Part shown: piece by piece, positions 20,053 through 34,863 of the stretch | Layout of the letters: the number at the start of each line of letters is the position of its first letter | Numbering within the stretch: position 1 is the stretch's first letter | Assembly: GCF_901709675.1 (NCBI RefSeq) | Contig: NC_051090.1 | Location: 7,023,842 to 7,087,841 of the forward strand | DNA length: 64,000 nucleotides | From: Syngnathus acus | Lineage: Eukaryota; Chordata; Actinopteri; Syngnathiformes; Syngnathidae | Direction: 5' to 3' | Notes under the pieces: model-generated | The model's database searches: none | The model's input: only the letters and a program-made list of their open reading frames with translations | Told to the model about the DNA's origin: nothing | Translations under genes and position numbers: made by a program

Positions 20053-23000
20053 AATATATCACATTGTGCAGTTAGTTGCCAATGTATTTGTTTGCTTTTA
20101 CTGTTTCTTTATTTTTTTCTCTGCTGTCTACTGCCAATGCTATGAGAATCCTAAAAATGTTCATGTGGCGTTAGAATACCCGATCAATGAAATTCCCATG
20201 AATCCCTAAATGACTGCAGAATGGAATGCAAAGACAGAAGCAACAACATCTAGCAAACAATCCACATGATGAGCACCACTGTTCCGTAAGCCTAGCCGAC
20301 TAATTATATCACTGTCCTGCTGTTTGGAGAGAGGTCATAAAGGGGTTACTGGCTGTCACCAGTGACAGGAAAGCAGCAGTGAGAGAAGATTGTACCATCT
20401 CTGTGCCACAAACACACGCACACAAATAGGGAATTCAATCCGCTTTGATAGGATTTACACAGCAGGAAAGCAATGATGACTCACCTTTCATGAGGCAAGT
20501 GAAATCGTTTTTTGTCATGCAGGGCAAATCTAAGAATATCGGTGTATCATTTGCTTCTAACATGAGACACGCACTTCATCCTGACAGCGTGGGCCCTATG
20601 TGGCGATCACGCACAGATGAAGGATCAGGAGTTAAATATGATCTCCACTCACTTCACAGTGATCAACATGACATCATCCATAAGTGGAGATCTTAAAAAA
20701 TGTACTTTGCGTATACCGATCTGCAGGGATTCCTGTTAGGCTTACGCCATGTTGATTACGCGCCTCTCCTGTAAAGGGAGCCACTTGGATTGGCCGGGAG
20801 TCATGTTTAGTCCCACAACGGCGCAAACGCCCATTTCTGCTTGCGCCTCGCTACGAAAATACCAATAAGAAGAAACCCCGTGCTCATTCCTGGAGGGCAA
20901 CTGAATATCTATTATTTGATTTGGTACTTAGTAAATACTTTCAAGGTCCCTATTTGTCGGTCGGACTTGTGCTTTTGAATCATCACTGTTATTTCTCCAG
21001 ACATTTGGCAATAACATTTGTAAGCCCCTAAAGGACTTCCTGTAGAGACGGTTGAGTAAGTGGACGCCCTGTGGCGAACGGGATGTCTAATTAGGATTGT
21101 TAGAAAACTGAGATAATTATCAACACGCACAGAAATTAACCACCCTCTGGCCACACACTCGCCACCTTACTAGCATTTCGCTATGCCTTTGTGATGAAGA
21201 TTCCACGTCTGCCAAACTGGCCAAGCGAGAGAGGAACACAGTGAGCGCTCAAATGAGCGGATGACTCATCGCTTTCCATACTCATTGGTATGATGGACAT
21301 GATAGATCCTGTTGGAACATTCAAGAAAGGTGAACAATTGGAAACATTCAAATGGTCCATTAAGTGTCCATGCAATTATCAGGCCAACCGTCATATTCAT
21401 AGAGAAATACAGAAATTCTTTTTTTGTGTGACATTTTTAAAAGAAAGTGTCAATTTACCAACGTATGTTTTGAGAATGCTTCATTTGATATTCATAACCT
21501 CTGCTGGTGCACTAATTGACCCTGCCACGTGTAATAAAGTGCACGGATAAAAGAAGAGCGATTCGAGGGTCAGCCTGATGAGCATGTGGCTGCAAAAACC
21601 TTTTGTCAGCCACCACACACACTTATATTTGCATTCTAAACAGCCTGTCAGCAATCATCAGTAGGTAGCGCTAATCAAAGAAGCCTTGATTGTGGAAATC
21701 CTGTCTTTACTGGGAAATGCTCAAATACTTTTTTATGTAATTAATGCAAGCTCGGGTTAATCTGGAGCACTTCAGTCAGCATTACATTTATGTGTTTGCA
21801 GTGCAGATGAACTAGATTTCTGCATACATCTGAGGGAATATTTGAGAAATATGAATTATGAATCCCTTGTTGAGCACAGACAACAGCAGTAATAAAAAAA
21901 AGGCAGAACAACTAGATAGACCTTCCTTTGTCAACACGTCATGTGGGCATTAAACATTTAGGCCTCGCGATTGCCAACATTAGCAGTGATGGGCAGGGTG
22001 GGCACTATTTTCGGGACACTATTATCCCCTGTCATGGAAGGAATCAGAGCTGAACGGGGGAGGCTGACTTAATGAGAAGGCGTATGGAAGCATTACTGCC
22101 TTGGCCGCAAAATATACAAGAGCCTAGCAGGACGGTAAAAGCAATTTTCATCGGAACAATCCATACATCATAATGGACTGTGTGCATGCAGAAGTGCACT
22201 TTCAGTGTGTAGACAATAAACTGAATTGGTCCAGTGTCTACAACAAAACAAAAATGTAAAAATAATATGAAATAGTTCATATTATGGATAACGGACTTAA
22301 TGTTGCCCTCATCCATAATCCGGACCACTAAAAGGAGCCAATTTTAACCTCAGCTGTTTTTATGAACGATAGTGACCTTGTAAACTTTGTTTGAGATTCA
22401 AATAAATCCAAAGAATTTATTTGCTGATAATATTTCAAACAAAAACATTCATTTACACATGGAATCAAAACGAAACTTCTTAAATAGCAAAAAACTACGA
22501 CTGACATAACTCAAGCAAAAAAAAAAAACGGTTATCTAAAGTAAATCAGATTACTTGCAAGGAAAATATTTGTGTCATTTCTTTTTTACATTTTCTCTTT
22601 TTCTTTGTCACTGATTAGATTTTTGCTCGATGTACGTATGAAGCCTCACTATTTGGAGACGTTCACAAGTTCCGTCAAAAGATATGAACGACTGTGCTGA
22701 ATAACTGACTAGTCAGTCAGCAACCACTAAACCACTGACAATGTGTTTTATTGTACATATAAAACAAGAATGTTCAATATTAGATGACATCACATTCAGA
22801 CAGTTTTAATTATAGCGGAAGGGGAGCAGCAGCCGCTTGACGGATGGCCCGCGTGTCGTTTTGATGAATCACTCTCTTAGTTTAGTCTCAGATCAATCTC
22901 CTCCAAAATTAGGAGATTTGGCTTTGACCTGTTTTAGTAAAACAACACCATAGAAGTTCAATCGTGGTGTTTTGGTGGTTTTAGTGCACAAGCTCATGAT

Positions 23001-24399
23001 ATTCAGCCTTGGGGTGAGAGGAAAAAAGATGCCTGGTGAGATTATTCCATGCTGTTCAATGCATCATTGTTAACCAAGAGGTTTTAATCAAACTCTGACA
23101 TGGAGTCGGATGCCCGCAGACACTGATACTCCATTGAAAGGTCCCGCTAGTGCTAAATCATTCAAACTATCTGTCAACCTTTTGCCAAGTCAGCTTTCAG
23201 ATACGTATACTTCAACTGTGTGTTGAGCACATGTCTCGCGGGTAAAGTGAAGTCAGTCCTAGCCGTCCATCAAATATGCAGTACACCGTGAGATCATGTA
23301 AACATTCACTCAAAGATGCAACCAACTCGGGTGAATGAGTTGCTCAACCTGGCTACAGACATGACGATAATTGGGACGAATTGATCATTTTCACATCTAC
23401 AGATTATGCCATTTTTCTGAACATTTATTTTTTGTGGTAGGATTTCAGTTTATTTTATTTTAGTGTCAAAATAAAGACGCACTGCCAGATTTGGCCCACT
23501 GTACTTGACTTGATTGTTCAAAACTAGTTATACATAATCAAGATGTACTGGAACTCTAAATAATGAATGTATGAACAATGTGTTTAATGAGAACATGTGG
23601 AAGTGTTCAACACTGATATTATGCACATTCTTTCTGAGAAGGCCATGTCACTTATGATATTTTTGAAACATCACATCCCATTATGGCCAGGGGATGAAAG
23701 GCATGGTATAAAATTAAAATCTTAATTTTTAATCACACGCTTTGTCAGATAGACATGTGGTCTATGTCCGCTTTTTAATGGCCTTGCCAAATATACCACC
23801 CCTGTCTATTTTGAACCACTACCTTCATTCATCATTTTTACTCTGTATTACGTGTACCGTCACAGATTTGTCTCTGAAAATCAATTTCACTAATGGGCAC
23901 TGCCACCTGCCATCCAAATGAATAAAATGATGTGGAGGTGCATCATGAATTCATCAACCATATTGCCATTATGCTTCTATGCGAATGTCATGCCTAATCA
24001 TCAAATATTTATCATAATTATCATGAATCATACCTTTTGTGACTCTTCAAGTGTCCCAGGTTACCGAATGGTGGTTGGGTTTTATTTTGCACAACGAACG
24101 ACATAATGCATGCTAAGCCACAAGTTAAAATTAGAGACGTTCGTCAACATGTCGATAATGAGCTTCTTTGCAAGGCTTCGCCTGAGCAACGTTGCGGATG
24201 CATCGTCAGGAGATAATATGAAGAAAAGTCTTACAGGCCTCCTAATGGCACGCCAGTTGCTCAAAACAGAATAGTTGAGCTCCACTATAATTGAAATGGT
24301 GACTCACAAGGATGTTGCAAACCTCCACTTCATTTAGTCATTTTTACTTACACTGCAAGATTTCAGTCCATTACGCTGAAGTGTGGTACTATTGTGTTC
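20053..24399. other. gene-poor stretch between the LRR cluster and pex5l
   Basis: Over 4 kb without a recognised exon. A GC-richer patch lies at 20740-20880. Homeodomain-type ATTA/TAAT motifs are frequent, as expected for AT-rich DNA. No RNA gene was recognised. Some of it could be distal regulatory DNA for pex5l, but this cannot be shown from one sequence. Confidence 0.4.
20740..20880. repeat. GC-rich interspersed-repeat-like patch
   Basis: A locally GC-rich segment with GGCGCAAACGCCCATTTCTG and TTGCGCCTCGCTACGAAAAT stands out from its AT-rich surroundings. It resembles pieces of dispersed fish repeats, and a loosely similar patch lies at 35790-35900. Class unknown. Confidence 0.35.
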
Positions 24400-24649
24400 T
24401 TGGTGATTATACTTTCCAAATTGCCTTCAGATATTTTTGTGCCACCTTGGCTGCCTTGCACTACTCCTCCTGTACTTTTGCGCTATATACTGACTGTCTG
24501 CTGTATGCATAATTGCTCCATTTCAACCATGTTGCTCTTATTTATTTATTCATTGCTCTTATTTATTCATTGTATGTGCCTACTTGTTTTTACTTTTTGT
24601 ATTGTTTACTTGAATGTTTTTGTTTGTCTGTGGACCAATATAATATATA

Positions 24650-24692
<43 letters not shown>

Positions 24693-24800
24693 TATGTAAT
24701 ATGTCTTGTCACCGTGGGATAGTAGGAAACGCAATTTAGATCTCTGTGTGTCTTGACATGTGAAGAAATTGACAATAAAGCAGACTTTGACTTTGATTTT
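24400..24800 (+). mobile_element. 3' tail of a retroposon (LINE or SINE type), interrupted by (TA)n
   Basis: The stretch runs through a TGCACT...TTTGCGC...TCTGCTGTATGCA segment, a TATA microsatellite, then GGAAACGCAATTTAGATCTC and GACAATAAAGCAGACTTTGA. Such tails with an AATAAAG plus short TTTGAC repeats are common at the 3' ends of dispersed fish retroposons. No open frame remains. Family assignment is from memory and not certain. Confidence 0.5.
24652..24690. repeat. (TA)n microsatellite
   Basis: This is an alternating TA run of about 39 bp inside the retroposon tail. Confidence 0.95.
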
Positions 24801-25049
24801 GCTCCCCAAATAGTTTTTTCCAGCTCCATTAAAATTGCTCTCAAAGTGGTGAAACACAAAAGAAAGAATCTTTTACATTTGTGGATAAAGCTCGGAAGAA
24901 AAATAACCCAAACAGTTTGGAGAGCTTTCTTATTTCCAGCACCAGATATAAGCTAGACAATATTTGTACAATGTACATGGAATAAAAAAAATAGGTTTTG
25001 ACTTTTACAATTCAAATGTATGAATATAGAACTTTGCAGGAGGCATTAC

Positions 25050-25531
25050 TAATGGCGTGAGAGAGGCGCTCATACGTCAGCAGGGAGGGAGGCACCCACC
25101 ACAGGGCTGCCTCGGAGGGAGCGCATCGGCCGAACCAGGATGAGGAGGAGCGCGCTATAAGAAGACAAGCGACCCCGGGACAGCATTCACACAGCAGACT
25201 CGACGATGACGAAGAGATGAGGAGAGCGAGAGAGAGCAATGAACTAAGAAGAGAGAGAGAAGAGCGATCAGGATGACTTATTTTGAGGCTGTGGCTTGAG
25301 CGCCCAGTGCGAGAGAGAGGGAGGGAGGGACGACCCGGCGAGTTTCAAGTGGCCGGGCGGAGCTGCTGCTTATTCCAAGTGTCACATTGAACACCTGAGC
25401 GGTCTGTTTCCTGCCTCATCACCATCCTCGTCCTTTTACTTGACCCCAATGTCATCAATTCTACTTTGAGCCTCGAGAAGTCTGGAACAAGTCCCGACAG
25501 TCAGTGACGGAGACATCCGTGACGCCTCAAT
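25050..25531 (+). promoter_or_regulatory. pex5l promoter and 5' leader region
   Basis: Base composition changes sharply from AT-rich to GC- and GA-rich, ending at the MYQGHLQ exon. A CTATAAG sequence at 25155-25161 could be a TATA box with a start near 25185-25195. GA repeats lie at 25222-25266. If transcription starts there, the leader contains at least five ATGs, each followed by a stop before the main start: short uORFs at 25206-25220, 25217-25276 and 25273 onward, one near 25239, and one near 25450. Promoter assignment is inferred from position and composition only. Confidence 0.5.
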
Positions 25532-25552
25532 ATGTACCAGGGGCATTTACAG
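25532..25552 (+). CDS. pex5l: pex5l exon 1 (MYQGHLQ)
   Basis: The exon encodes MYQGHLQ and ends in CAG before the strong donor GTAAGAG, phase 0. Human PEX5L has M for L at position 6. It lies at the end of the GC-rich leader region. Confidence 0.9.
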
Positions 25553-28500
25553 GTAAGAGCCGCTTTTATTACTTGTGCTATTATTATCATGGTTTGCCTC
25601 ACATTCATTTTTAGTTTGAGTTGAGTCATGGAAAATTTGCTGTTGGAAAAATATGTCATCCGACCAAGTTCCAAACGAATCGAAATGCCACCAACGTCAT
25701 ATTTATAGTCAATATGTTCCTATTAAAACACTTGTCATAAACAGACCCGTTTGTAATTCGAAACCTCGCATGTTGAGACCGTCACAAACTGAAAACATGT
25801 TTTTAATGATACCGGAGCCAAATTATGATGGATTGAGGAAACGCACACATTCGTGCGCGCGTGCACAAACAAACGCACGCACAAACGCAGACAGACACAA
25901 GGGAGCTCAAGGAACGTGCAGGTGCATGTCACGTGAAAACACCTCTGCCAAGTGGGAATCACACTCCGATTTTCCAACATGCAAGTGGGAATCACACCAC
26001 GATTTTCCAACATGCGAGCTACCCGCGTGACGTCACCCAATCAGACGTCAATTTGCAGACAGCAGAATAGTTTATTACATCACCATTGCAGACTGAATAG
26101 TGTGGGGGGAAATGCTGTAGTGTAACCTTTTTTTCCATATTATTAATATATTTTTTAAGTTTGAAATTCAGCTTCTGGTGGTGTGGTCTATTTTTGATGC
26201 AAGTTTGCAAAGTAAAAAAAGATACTTTGCGCTCTCATTACGTAATAAAACACTCCAGTCATTCAAGAGCATTAAAGACAGAACTTGAATATTTTATGAC
26301 GTATTACTCAAGCATGCAGTGTTCATTGAAAATGCATGAAAAGGCGGTCGACAGCTCACGTCTGACTTTTGGAGACTTATTTGTAACAGCCCAAATGAAA
26401 TGCTTGTTTTGTGACGAATGGGATGTAACCAAATGTTCCACATATCCATATGATGTTTCAATTCATGTCATGTGCTCCGGTATTTTTAGTATGTTTCCTT
26501 TCCCATACCATTAAGATAAAATTTATTTAGCAAATTCTTTCCATGTAAAGCAGCTACTCCATTTGATGAAATAGATCTTTTTTTTTCATGTTTGCTATCA
26601 CATACATTAAGTTTGATTTTGACATTGTTCCATTGGACTATCAACTGTGTACATATTAGGGATGAGTATAAGAATAATGTGAACTGTGTGGAGTTTGGAG
26701 AAGTTTACGCAAAATATACCATTGTGTGCTGTTGATGGCGTTTTATAGAAGCATGTGACATTGGCTTTTAGAAGTGGTAGGAAAATTTCTCCTTTCACTT
26801 GTATCTTATATTACTGGACGTTTACTTCTGTAGCCACAATAAAGCAACCCGATTTTTCGTGCAAGTCTGGACTCCTATAGTAATGATCACAGTAAATTTT
26901 TTGAATGAAAAATGTTAGACACAGTTCTCAGTACGCCACAACTGCAAATGGCAACCACAAAGTAAAACCCAAAGTGAGCTTTTGTCATTATTCATTGCCA
27001 AATGAGACCTGTGTCTTAATGAACTTACTTGGCTGTACTTTAAAGAGCAGTGCGCCATAAGTCAGTTACTCTTAACAAGAGATATCAGATTTCCTTCCCG
27101 ACATGGAAATCCGTCTTATCATCACTGTCTGTCTGAGTGTTTTATTGCATTCTGTAAGGAAGCCAGTCCTAGTCATCATATTTCATTTTCGACAGTCTAA
27201 TTCTGAATGTCTGCACAAGGATGGCGGATGCTTCGACTGTACACAATTGCGGTTGCAGTGTCTCTGTGAATCCGAACATGATAATATAATATCAGGTGGA
27301 TCGAATGTCTTGGCGTGAGTCAGGTTAGACTCGTGACAACTTGGCAGGCAAACAATAGAATTGTGAGCAGAGCTTGATCGGAAAACAATTCTAGACTGCA
27401 GACTTCTGTTTCGCTCATCTTTCCTCTGGCGTAAAAGTATCCCGGACAAGAAATGTGACAGGATGCCCTTAGTAACTTTAAGAAGAAAAAAAAACTGCAA
27501 AAAAACTAAGCAATCTGGAGTACCTTTTTACCTTTTGGTCTGACAAATCGTGACTATACAGTTTGCGGTGTAATTTTTGTTATGGTTTTCCACCCACAGT
27601 ATTTATATTTAGAGTAAATTTAATTACGAGAGTGGTTCTATTATGGGCGCAAAATAGATATTGGATGAATGGAAGAGATACTACAAGGCCTTTGGTTGTT
27701 TGCTCTGTTAAGCAGAACATGATTACATAATTTGATTGCCATAATGTAAGTCCCCGCAGGGAAGATCTTGGGGGAGTTTATCACTGATCAGAAGTGGATC
27801 AAGTCTCGACAGACTCTAGTTTAAAAACAATTCATATTTAGATGGTAAATGGGGAAATGTAATGTTTTCTGAACAAGCGGAATTATTTGTTTTGAGAATC
27901 GCACATTAGTCTGGATCTAATTCCTAATCTATATTTATTATATATATATGGATCCGTCTTACTTTTGACTGTTTATCTATCTAGTTGAAATAATAGTCAA
28001 ATATCTAATGCTTGACACAAATGTTGATCAAGTGCTTCAGTGGAGGATTTAGCAAGCCTGTGCCTTTCATCATTAAAAAGGATTCATTTGCATAATCCAC
28101 CAACTAAATTTTCATTCTTTACCGAGACCCCTTCACTTACTGTCATATGAAGGAAGACATTTCCATCAAGAATTCTACTACGGCTGAGCTGGACAACTAA
28201 AGGTGCGTGGACTTAGGTCTGGCAAGCTATTTTTATCGAGACAGCTTAAAGTCTCCTTGACGTAATGAACCGTGGTCTTGATTAAAAGCTATTTAATAGG
28301 CCTGCCTAGTTCAGGAGCCAGAATAATGAGAGAAATCAGGTGCTCCCCGAATGGAACGAAAGCTCCACAGGCAGAGCTTCTCTCAGAGATGGTAAAAAGG
28401 AACTGTCACTCGATGTATAATGCCGATTTTACTCAATTTTCCACTTCCTGCCTGTATAGTCAGGTGTCCCAATACTTTTGTCAATGTATTATACATAACT

Positions 28501-31500
28501 TCACACTAGATTTCTAAAATGGAGCGGGCCTCATCATGACAAATTAGGTCAAGTTACAGCAGGTTAGTTTTGTAAATTATTGGTAAAAATGAAGCAAATT
28601 AAAATAAAATAAAAATGAAACAAATTAAAGGGAAAAAAAAGTATTTTAACAACGCATAAAATGATTGAGTAATGTGGTAGCTGCTTGTTTGTAAGGGAGA
28701 CGTATCCTCTGAGTTTTTGTACCAAAAGCCATGACAAGTCTGACACAAACATGGAAGATACAACAAACACGTTTACTCTGCAGACAAAGACTTAGCGTTG
28801 CTTCCCACATTGTTATTAAAAAGCATTCCTGGATATGAAAAGAATTTCCACATAATCAGCCTGGAGGATTTTGTGTTGTCATCCGCAACGTAAGTAGGAG
28901 ACATCTACTGTAAGCTGTTTTTATTAGCAATTTTTACCAGCTGAGATGTCATAAACAGCTTCTGGAATGTCATTTTAAAAAGCTTTGTTGTCTCATTTGA
29001 CTTGTTTAGTGTGAACCAGGGTTCAGATTGTACTTTGCCAAACATACCGAGTGAAGTTACAGTACTTACGTTTATTTGAACTGAAACCAATACAAATGCT
29101 GGTCTGAAGATCCAAATTCTTATAAAATTCAGAATTTGGTTGAACATCAGTCTGACTTTAAAACCCCGAAAAGAAAAATTCTTAACTATCCGTTATCTGC
29201 ATTCTTTATGTAGCTAAAAGTTAACGTAACACAATTTGCGACTAATCTAATTTTTGACTAAAAAATGTTTATGAATTTCCTCAACACAGCACCTCCCTCT
29301 TCTGCCTTGCAATTGAGACTCCGTGTAATAAATTAAAAAGACTGGTGATAAATCAATTTGACCTGTAGTAGATTCCCTCTGTCTTGTTTCCAAGCGCGTG
29401 AACACAGCAGCCCTGCGAGCCCCACATGGCAAGTCCCCAGAGTTACTGTACAAAGCCACATTTTTTTCCCTCACAAAAGTAGGACACGCCTCAGCATCTT
29501 TGTAACTCGGAGCAGAAGGCCGTGCAAAAGAATAGGTGGCCCATCTATCTCTCTCTTCTTCCCAAGCCATTCATAACAGTCATTCTTCAGCAGGGAATTC
29601 ATTTGCTCCAGAAACCAGGAGTCTCAGCGCTCAAGTTGAGGCGCCATGTATTTGGTCCTCCGAAGATTGCTGACGAGAGCACTTGATAAACAAATATGTG
29701 CTTCAGTGTGGCAGATGTGAACAGTATCGTCATATACTGTACTTCATCTCTTGGGGAAAATGATTGCTTGTCTGATATGGCATAAAAATCATGTCGCACT
29801 TGTTATAAAAGCACTCATTCTTTTTCCTAGAACAGCTTTTCACAGATAAACAGACTTCCTTTTCCACAGTGGTAGTTTGAATGATAATGTGCTCACGATA
29901 ATACAGGAAGTCCTTAACTTGGATTCACGGGGATGGAAGTTCAAGGGTGTAAGATTTGGTGCTGACATTTATAGCCACTGGGTGAATCTTATCAACTTGT
30001 GGAGATTTTATTACTAAAAGGGAGGGAACTCGAACATATATTTTTCTTCATTTTGCTAGCTACACAACAAAGACATTAAAGAAGGTAAACGGATGTGATT
30101 TTATGAGTTCTCACCACATATTTTCGAGTGCAGTCAAAAGAGCAGTCTGTGCGCATGGATTGAGTTGTCTTGCCGTTAATGGGTAGGCATCAAACTGCAA
30201 AGAGTGCAATTTGGAAAGAAAAAAGGGAAGGAAAGACCATGTTTCCATAAAATGGAATCCAAGGGTAGCAGATTCAATGAAAACAGCAGCAGTCCCAGAA
30301 TTGAACCCTGTGGAACACCAGATGTCTGTATTGTGTCTATGTGAATGGTCAGACAGATGAGACTGTCAATCTGTGGTTGTGATAGTCCACAGAAAGTTAT
30401 TTTCCAACGGTTTGACTTGTTCAACACACTTTGGAGTTAAGGTTAGCTCCGCCCACCACAAACCAGGAGATTTTCACGTTTCTTTTTTTCCACACTGAAT
30501 TCCGACTAGATGTTCTAAAAGGAGACTTGCTATTTAAATGGTGAACAAGAGGGACTATTATTTTCAACTGTCAAGAAAATACATTATTCTATGATTTAAA
30601 GTCTCCCGGATACAGTTACAACCTTTCTCGTCAGACCTCTGAACCTTTATCTGAATTTTGCCCTGACAATGAACCTGCTTGAAGGGGCTGACTTACTTTT
30701 TATTCATTCAGTTCACAACTTCCCGTTAGGCAACAAACCAGAAATTAGGATGAGAAGATTTAGGATTAACTCAGCACATACTGAATTCATTATCTGCTTG
30801 CTAAACTAAACAGTGAGGGATAATACTTTATTTGTTAAAGCTCATGCATTGGGTGACTAACAAATGCACATTTGATTTATCGTCGAGTGCAAAAATTGCA
30901 GTAAGAGAACTGGATCAGATTCACACATTCAAAAACGTCACCTTTGTCTTCTTCTCAGCTATTTTGCTGAGAGAATCTGCTTTGAGCAAGGCTCATCTTT
31001 TGATATGACGACTCCTAACATTGCACCTCCAGACAAAAGGTCTTTTCTTTCTATGTGCTTGTCATACAAAACGGAAGAAGATGCTCTGTAAAAAAATAAC
31101 AATATATCATATGCAGTCGCCCACTGTGCAATTAATGGCAACAAAAGGCAACTTTCATATCATGGAGGCACACAAATGAAAGACATTTTTCTTCCGAGTT
31201 GGTTGCGGCGTCGATATTGCTCAATACTGACTAGGTTAAAGAACATATGCCGCTTAACACTTCAGCTAAATCAGTGTGACAATCCACCATGTTTTGCCAA
31301 AACAAATTCACAGCAGCTGTTGTTCCAATCCGGGCTGTTCGAACTGTCAGTCACACCTCCCCGGGGGGGCCGTGTGAAAGTCAGATAGGAAGCGCAGAGT
31401 CAGAGATGTGAGGTTGTGATATTGCATATGGGGGAATTGATGACAACTGTCTGGTCAGATGAATTGAACACAGTAAGCAATTGCAGTTGTGAGACTCGAA

Positions 31501-34500
31501 AAGCAACCTTTGTGCATTTTCAAACAACGTTGATGTTAGCGGCTGTTTGGGATGCTTGCGTGCATCACTCCGTGAGTGACGGCAGGGCGCCTAACGAATC
31601 CAAATACCATACGGGTAATGAATTCCCTGGCAAAAGTTGAGGGCTGGCCTGCGGGGTGGATTGTGGCGTGCAGATGGTATGTATGCTGAGTTCAAGGGTA
31701 CACCAGCTGAGCGGACGCAAAGGCAGGCAGGTTTCGCAACCAAGACACGATCGCTCTCCCGGAGCCATCCCGCAGGCTGTGATCCAACTCAAAGTTTATA
31801 TTATGTGTTTATAGGTACGGCTCACAAGTAAAGATCGCATTTTCTAAATGCATCCGCGCATCTGTTTGCCCACAAGCAGTCATGCTCACACAAGTAGAAC
31901 TAATGAGAGAAGACACAGATGTGTGATTCATATTTACCTATAAGACAGAGCATGGTCACCAGCCTGCTGTGGAAAGGGTCAAAGAGCATGCCAAGATTGA
32001 GCTGTTGGTGGATGTACCTAGCCTGTGCCACAACCAGTCAGACTGCATAAACCAAATGTGCCACTATGGTTTGTGGATTAATGGACTAGCGTAGTTCAAA
32101 CTACACCAGAATAAATTTCTTGCGTCTTCTTAATAAGATTATTCTGATTCTTATTAGCAATACGGCAAATAAAATTAACCCCAAAAAAAATCACTGCAAC
32201 TAATCGTGCATGACAAATGTGAGAAATGCTTGCACGCATAACAAAAGTGCAACAGAAAAAAACACTGAGTGTTCAAAGAATGTCTTGTTACAAGGAGATC
32301 ACGTTTCCTGAATTTGACTAAGTATCTTAAAATCTACACATGATATGTGGCAAAAGGAATAGATACTAATAGGGGTTATAGTATTTTGAAATTGTGACTA
32401 AATTAACAGTACCATCTCACATCCAGTTTCTCAGTCTATAACTTTGCAACTCGGCTTGGCAAATATAAAGAGATGGACTTCAGGGACTATAAGGTCAAAC
32501 TCAAAAGGTAAGCAGAACTGCACAAATTTGCATTAACTAACAACAGCATTGTGTTCTGGTGATTAGCCAATCGTTGAAAATTCTGCGAAATCGTTGACGT
32601 AGTCACGGGAAGTATTTGATAATAATAATCGAACAAACATGTCAATGACCATGCAAGGGTAGCTTTTGTCATTTGGTCAAATGTGACAAGGTTCCTGGGA
32701 TCACAAAAAAACACAGACCCATCACATTGTTTAAAGGTGTGACAAGCCAAACATTGTTCTATTGTATCTTCCAATTCATTCCCTTCTCTGTGTAATCCAT
32801 CAATGCCAGAGGCAATGAGTGTCTGCGTGTCCATGACACTGTTTGTATCACCGCACTGAGGCTTGTGTGCCATTAAGAGCTTTGCTACCCAAGTGATGTC
32901 TCAGTTGAATAACAGATACCACAGTTTGTTGCTATTTTGGGCTGGTGAAGCTTTTTTGTGTGTGTTTGGGCCCCTTGGTTAAGGTGAGGATAAAAATCCT
33001 TAAGAAGCAAAACATTTCTGGATTAGCCACAGTATGAATATACCCCCCAGAAATCTTATAAAAAAGGTCATAAAGAACACTCACTAGTACATCTAAAAGT
33101 CACCAACATTCACTTTGAGCCTTTTTTTAGCATCATCCAGGCTTGGCACTGTTAAGGGAAGAACAAGATCCATCTCCTTTGTCATTGTTGTCATCCAAAC
33201 TGGTGAAGAGGCATGCTCAACCTTGAGCAGAAGCACTCAAGCCTTTCTACTTTTCACATTCCATTTCCTGCTCCTCGCTCTCATGCCGCCCTAACCTCAG
33301 GAACGCTCGCATGTCAATTAAAGTTGATCTCGAAGACATCATATACTGTACCCCAGGGTGGGAAGACCGACTTCCATAGAAAAGGTCAGATTTTAATGAT
33401 GGTGTGGCAAGAAATAAATCTATAAGGAGTAATGTTGGGATGCTTGACCTAAAAACAACATGTGACAAATTATCGCACGCATTTTCCGTTTTGTTCTCCC
33501 AATCTGTTGTCGTTCATCCCATGGGTGCTTAATGGGATTGAGGTCAGTGCTCTCTGGTCGTTCAAAACCAAACTCATCCAATCAGAGTAATCTACCTTGC
33601 TTTGTGCCTTGGGTGCGGTCATGCCGGAATAGAAAATAGCCTTCCCAAAACTAGAGGGACTTGTCCAAATATTCAGAAGGAATTAAGGGCTGTCCCAAGA
33701 CTTTTGCCCAGTCTCCACCCGATCTCAAGCTTTGTGTAGTGACTGAAAAATGACTTCCTTTCACGCTACAGTGCCTCGCCTTTGCAGAGTGAAGAACTTG
33801 AGGGGAAAATTGGAGTGTGATCTATGACTCCTTTGCGCTTCAGTGGCACAATGGCCGCTTTAGATTCAAAAAGGAACTATGCCATGAAACGCTCGGATGA
33901 TGCTTCTCTTGTGTTGTTTCAATGTTTTTATATAGTGATGAAAATGGAATTCAAAAGTTAGAGAGTCAAACTGACTAGTTTTCCCATAACATTCTAAAAA
34001 TTCTTAAATTTGTGTACCAACCTGATGACACACGACGGACTGACTCATTGAAGACAGTTCGAGTATATGACGACAACACACAGCCCGCTTTGCAGTGCAT
34101 ATTCCCTATTCATGTTTTATTGAGCGGTCAAGACAGTCAAGACTTTCCTTCTGCCTATTGTATAATTAAGCAATGTCACACGAGTGGGACTGATGATATA
34201 CAGTGCAATGTCATGACCTCAAGTGTGATATCGCTTTTATACAACAATGAATAACAAACCACACTAATCAGTGTAGACTGTTAATATGAATATTTCCAAT
34301 TTCAAACAATTCCACTAAAATTGTTTTCATCTATTAAAGATATATAGATGGCAGATTTGACTTATGTAAATGTATACTATAGTTAAATTCCCATCTGCAA
34401 CTCATACATGCATAATGTGCAACATGCTCCAAGTCCCCCCCCCCCCCCCCCCCCCCCCAGTTCAATGTTACATAGCATCATTCTCATTGTAGAAATGCAA

Positions 34501-34822
34501 ATCCGAAAGGCTCAATACTTTGAATAGAAAGCTAATGCATTCTTGTACTATTATGACTATCAGCTCAGACTTCAATCACTACAAGTGGGCCTAAAAAAAA
34601 AAAATCTACAAACCATTAGCATTTCCATGATTGTATTGCGATCCTCTCAACATTTTTTTTTTTTTTTGCCTCATGAAGTTTTCAAAAACATCCAGTCACG
34701 GGCTGGCAGCACTAAGAGATGCTAATAAACTAAGCTAGAAGACGTGACTATGTGCACCTTGGAAGCTCCTTGTGTAATCAGCACCGCCACTCGCATCTAA
34801 TCATGTATGAGGGGCACCCATG

Positions 34823-34863
<41 letters not shown>

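Noticed and set aside
24590-24859. Minus-strand frame with Tyr-Ile repeats
   Set aside because: It is a translation of the TA microsatellite inside a retroposon tail.
26161-26514. 117-codon frame early in pex5l intron 1, considered as an optional exon
   Set aside because: It shows no likeness to known PEX5L N-terminal exons and no clear flanking splice sites.
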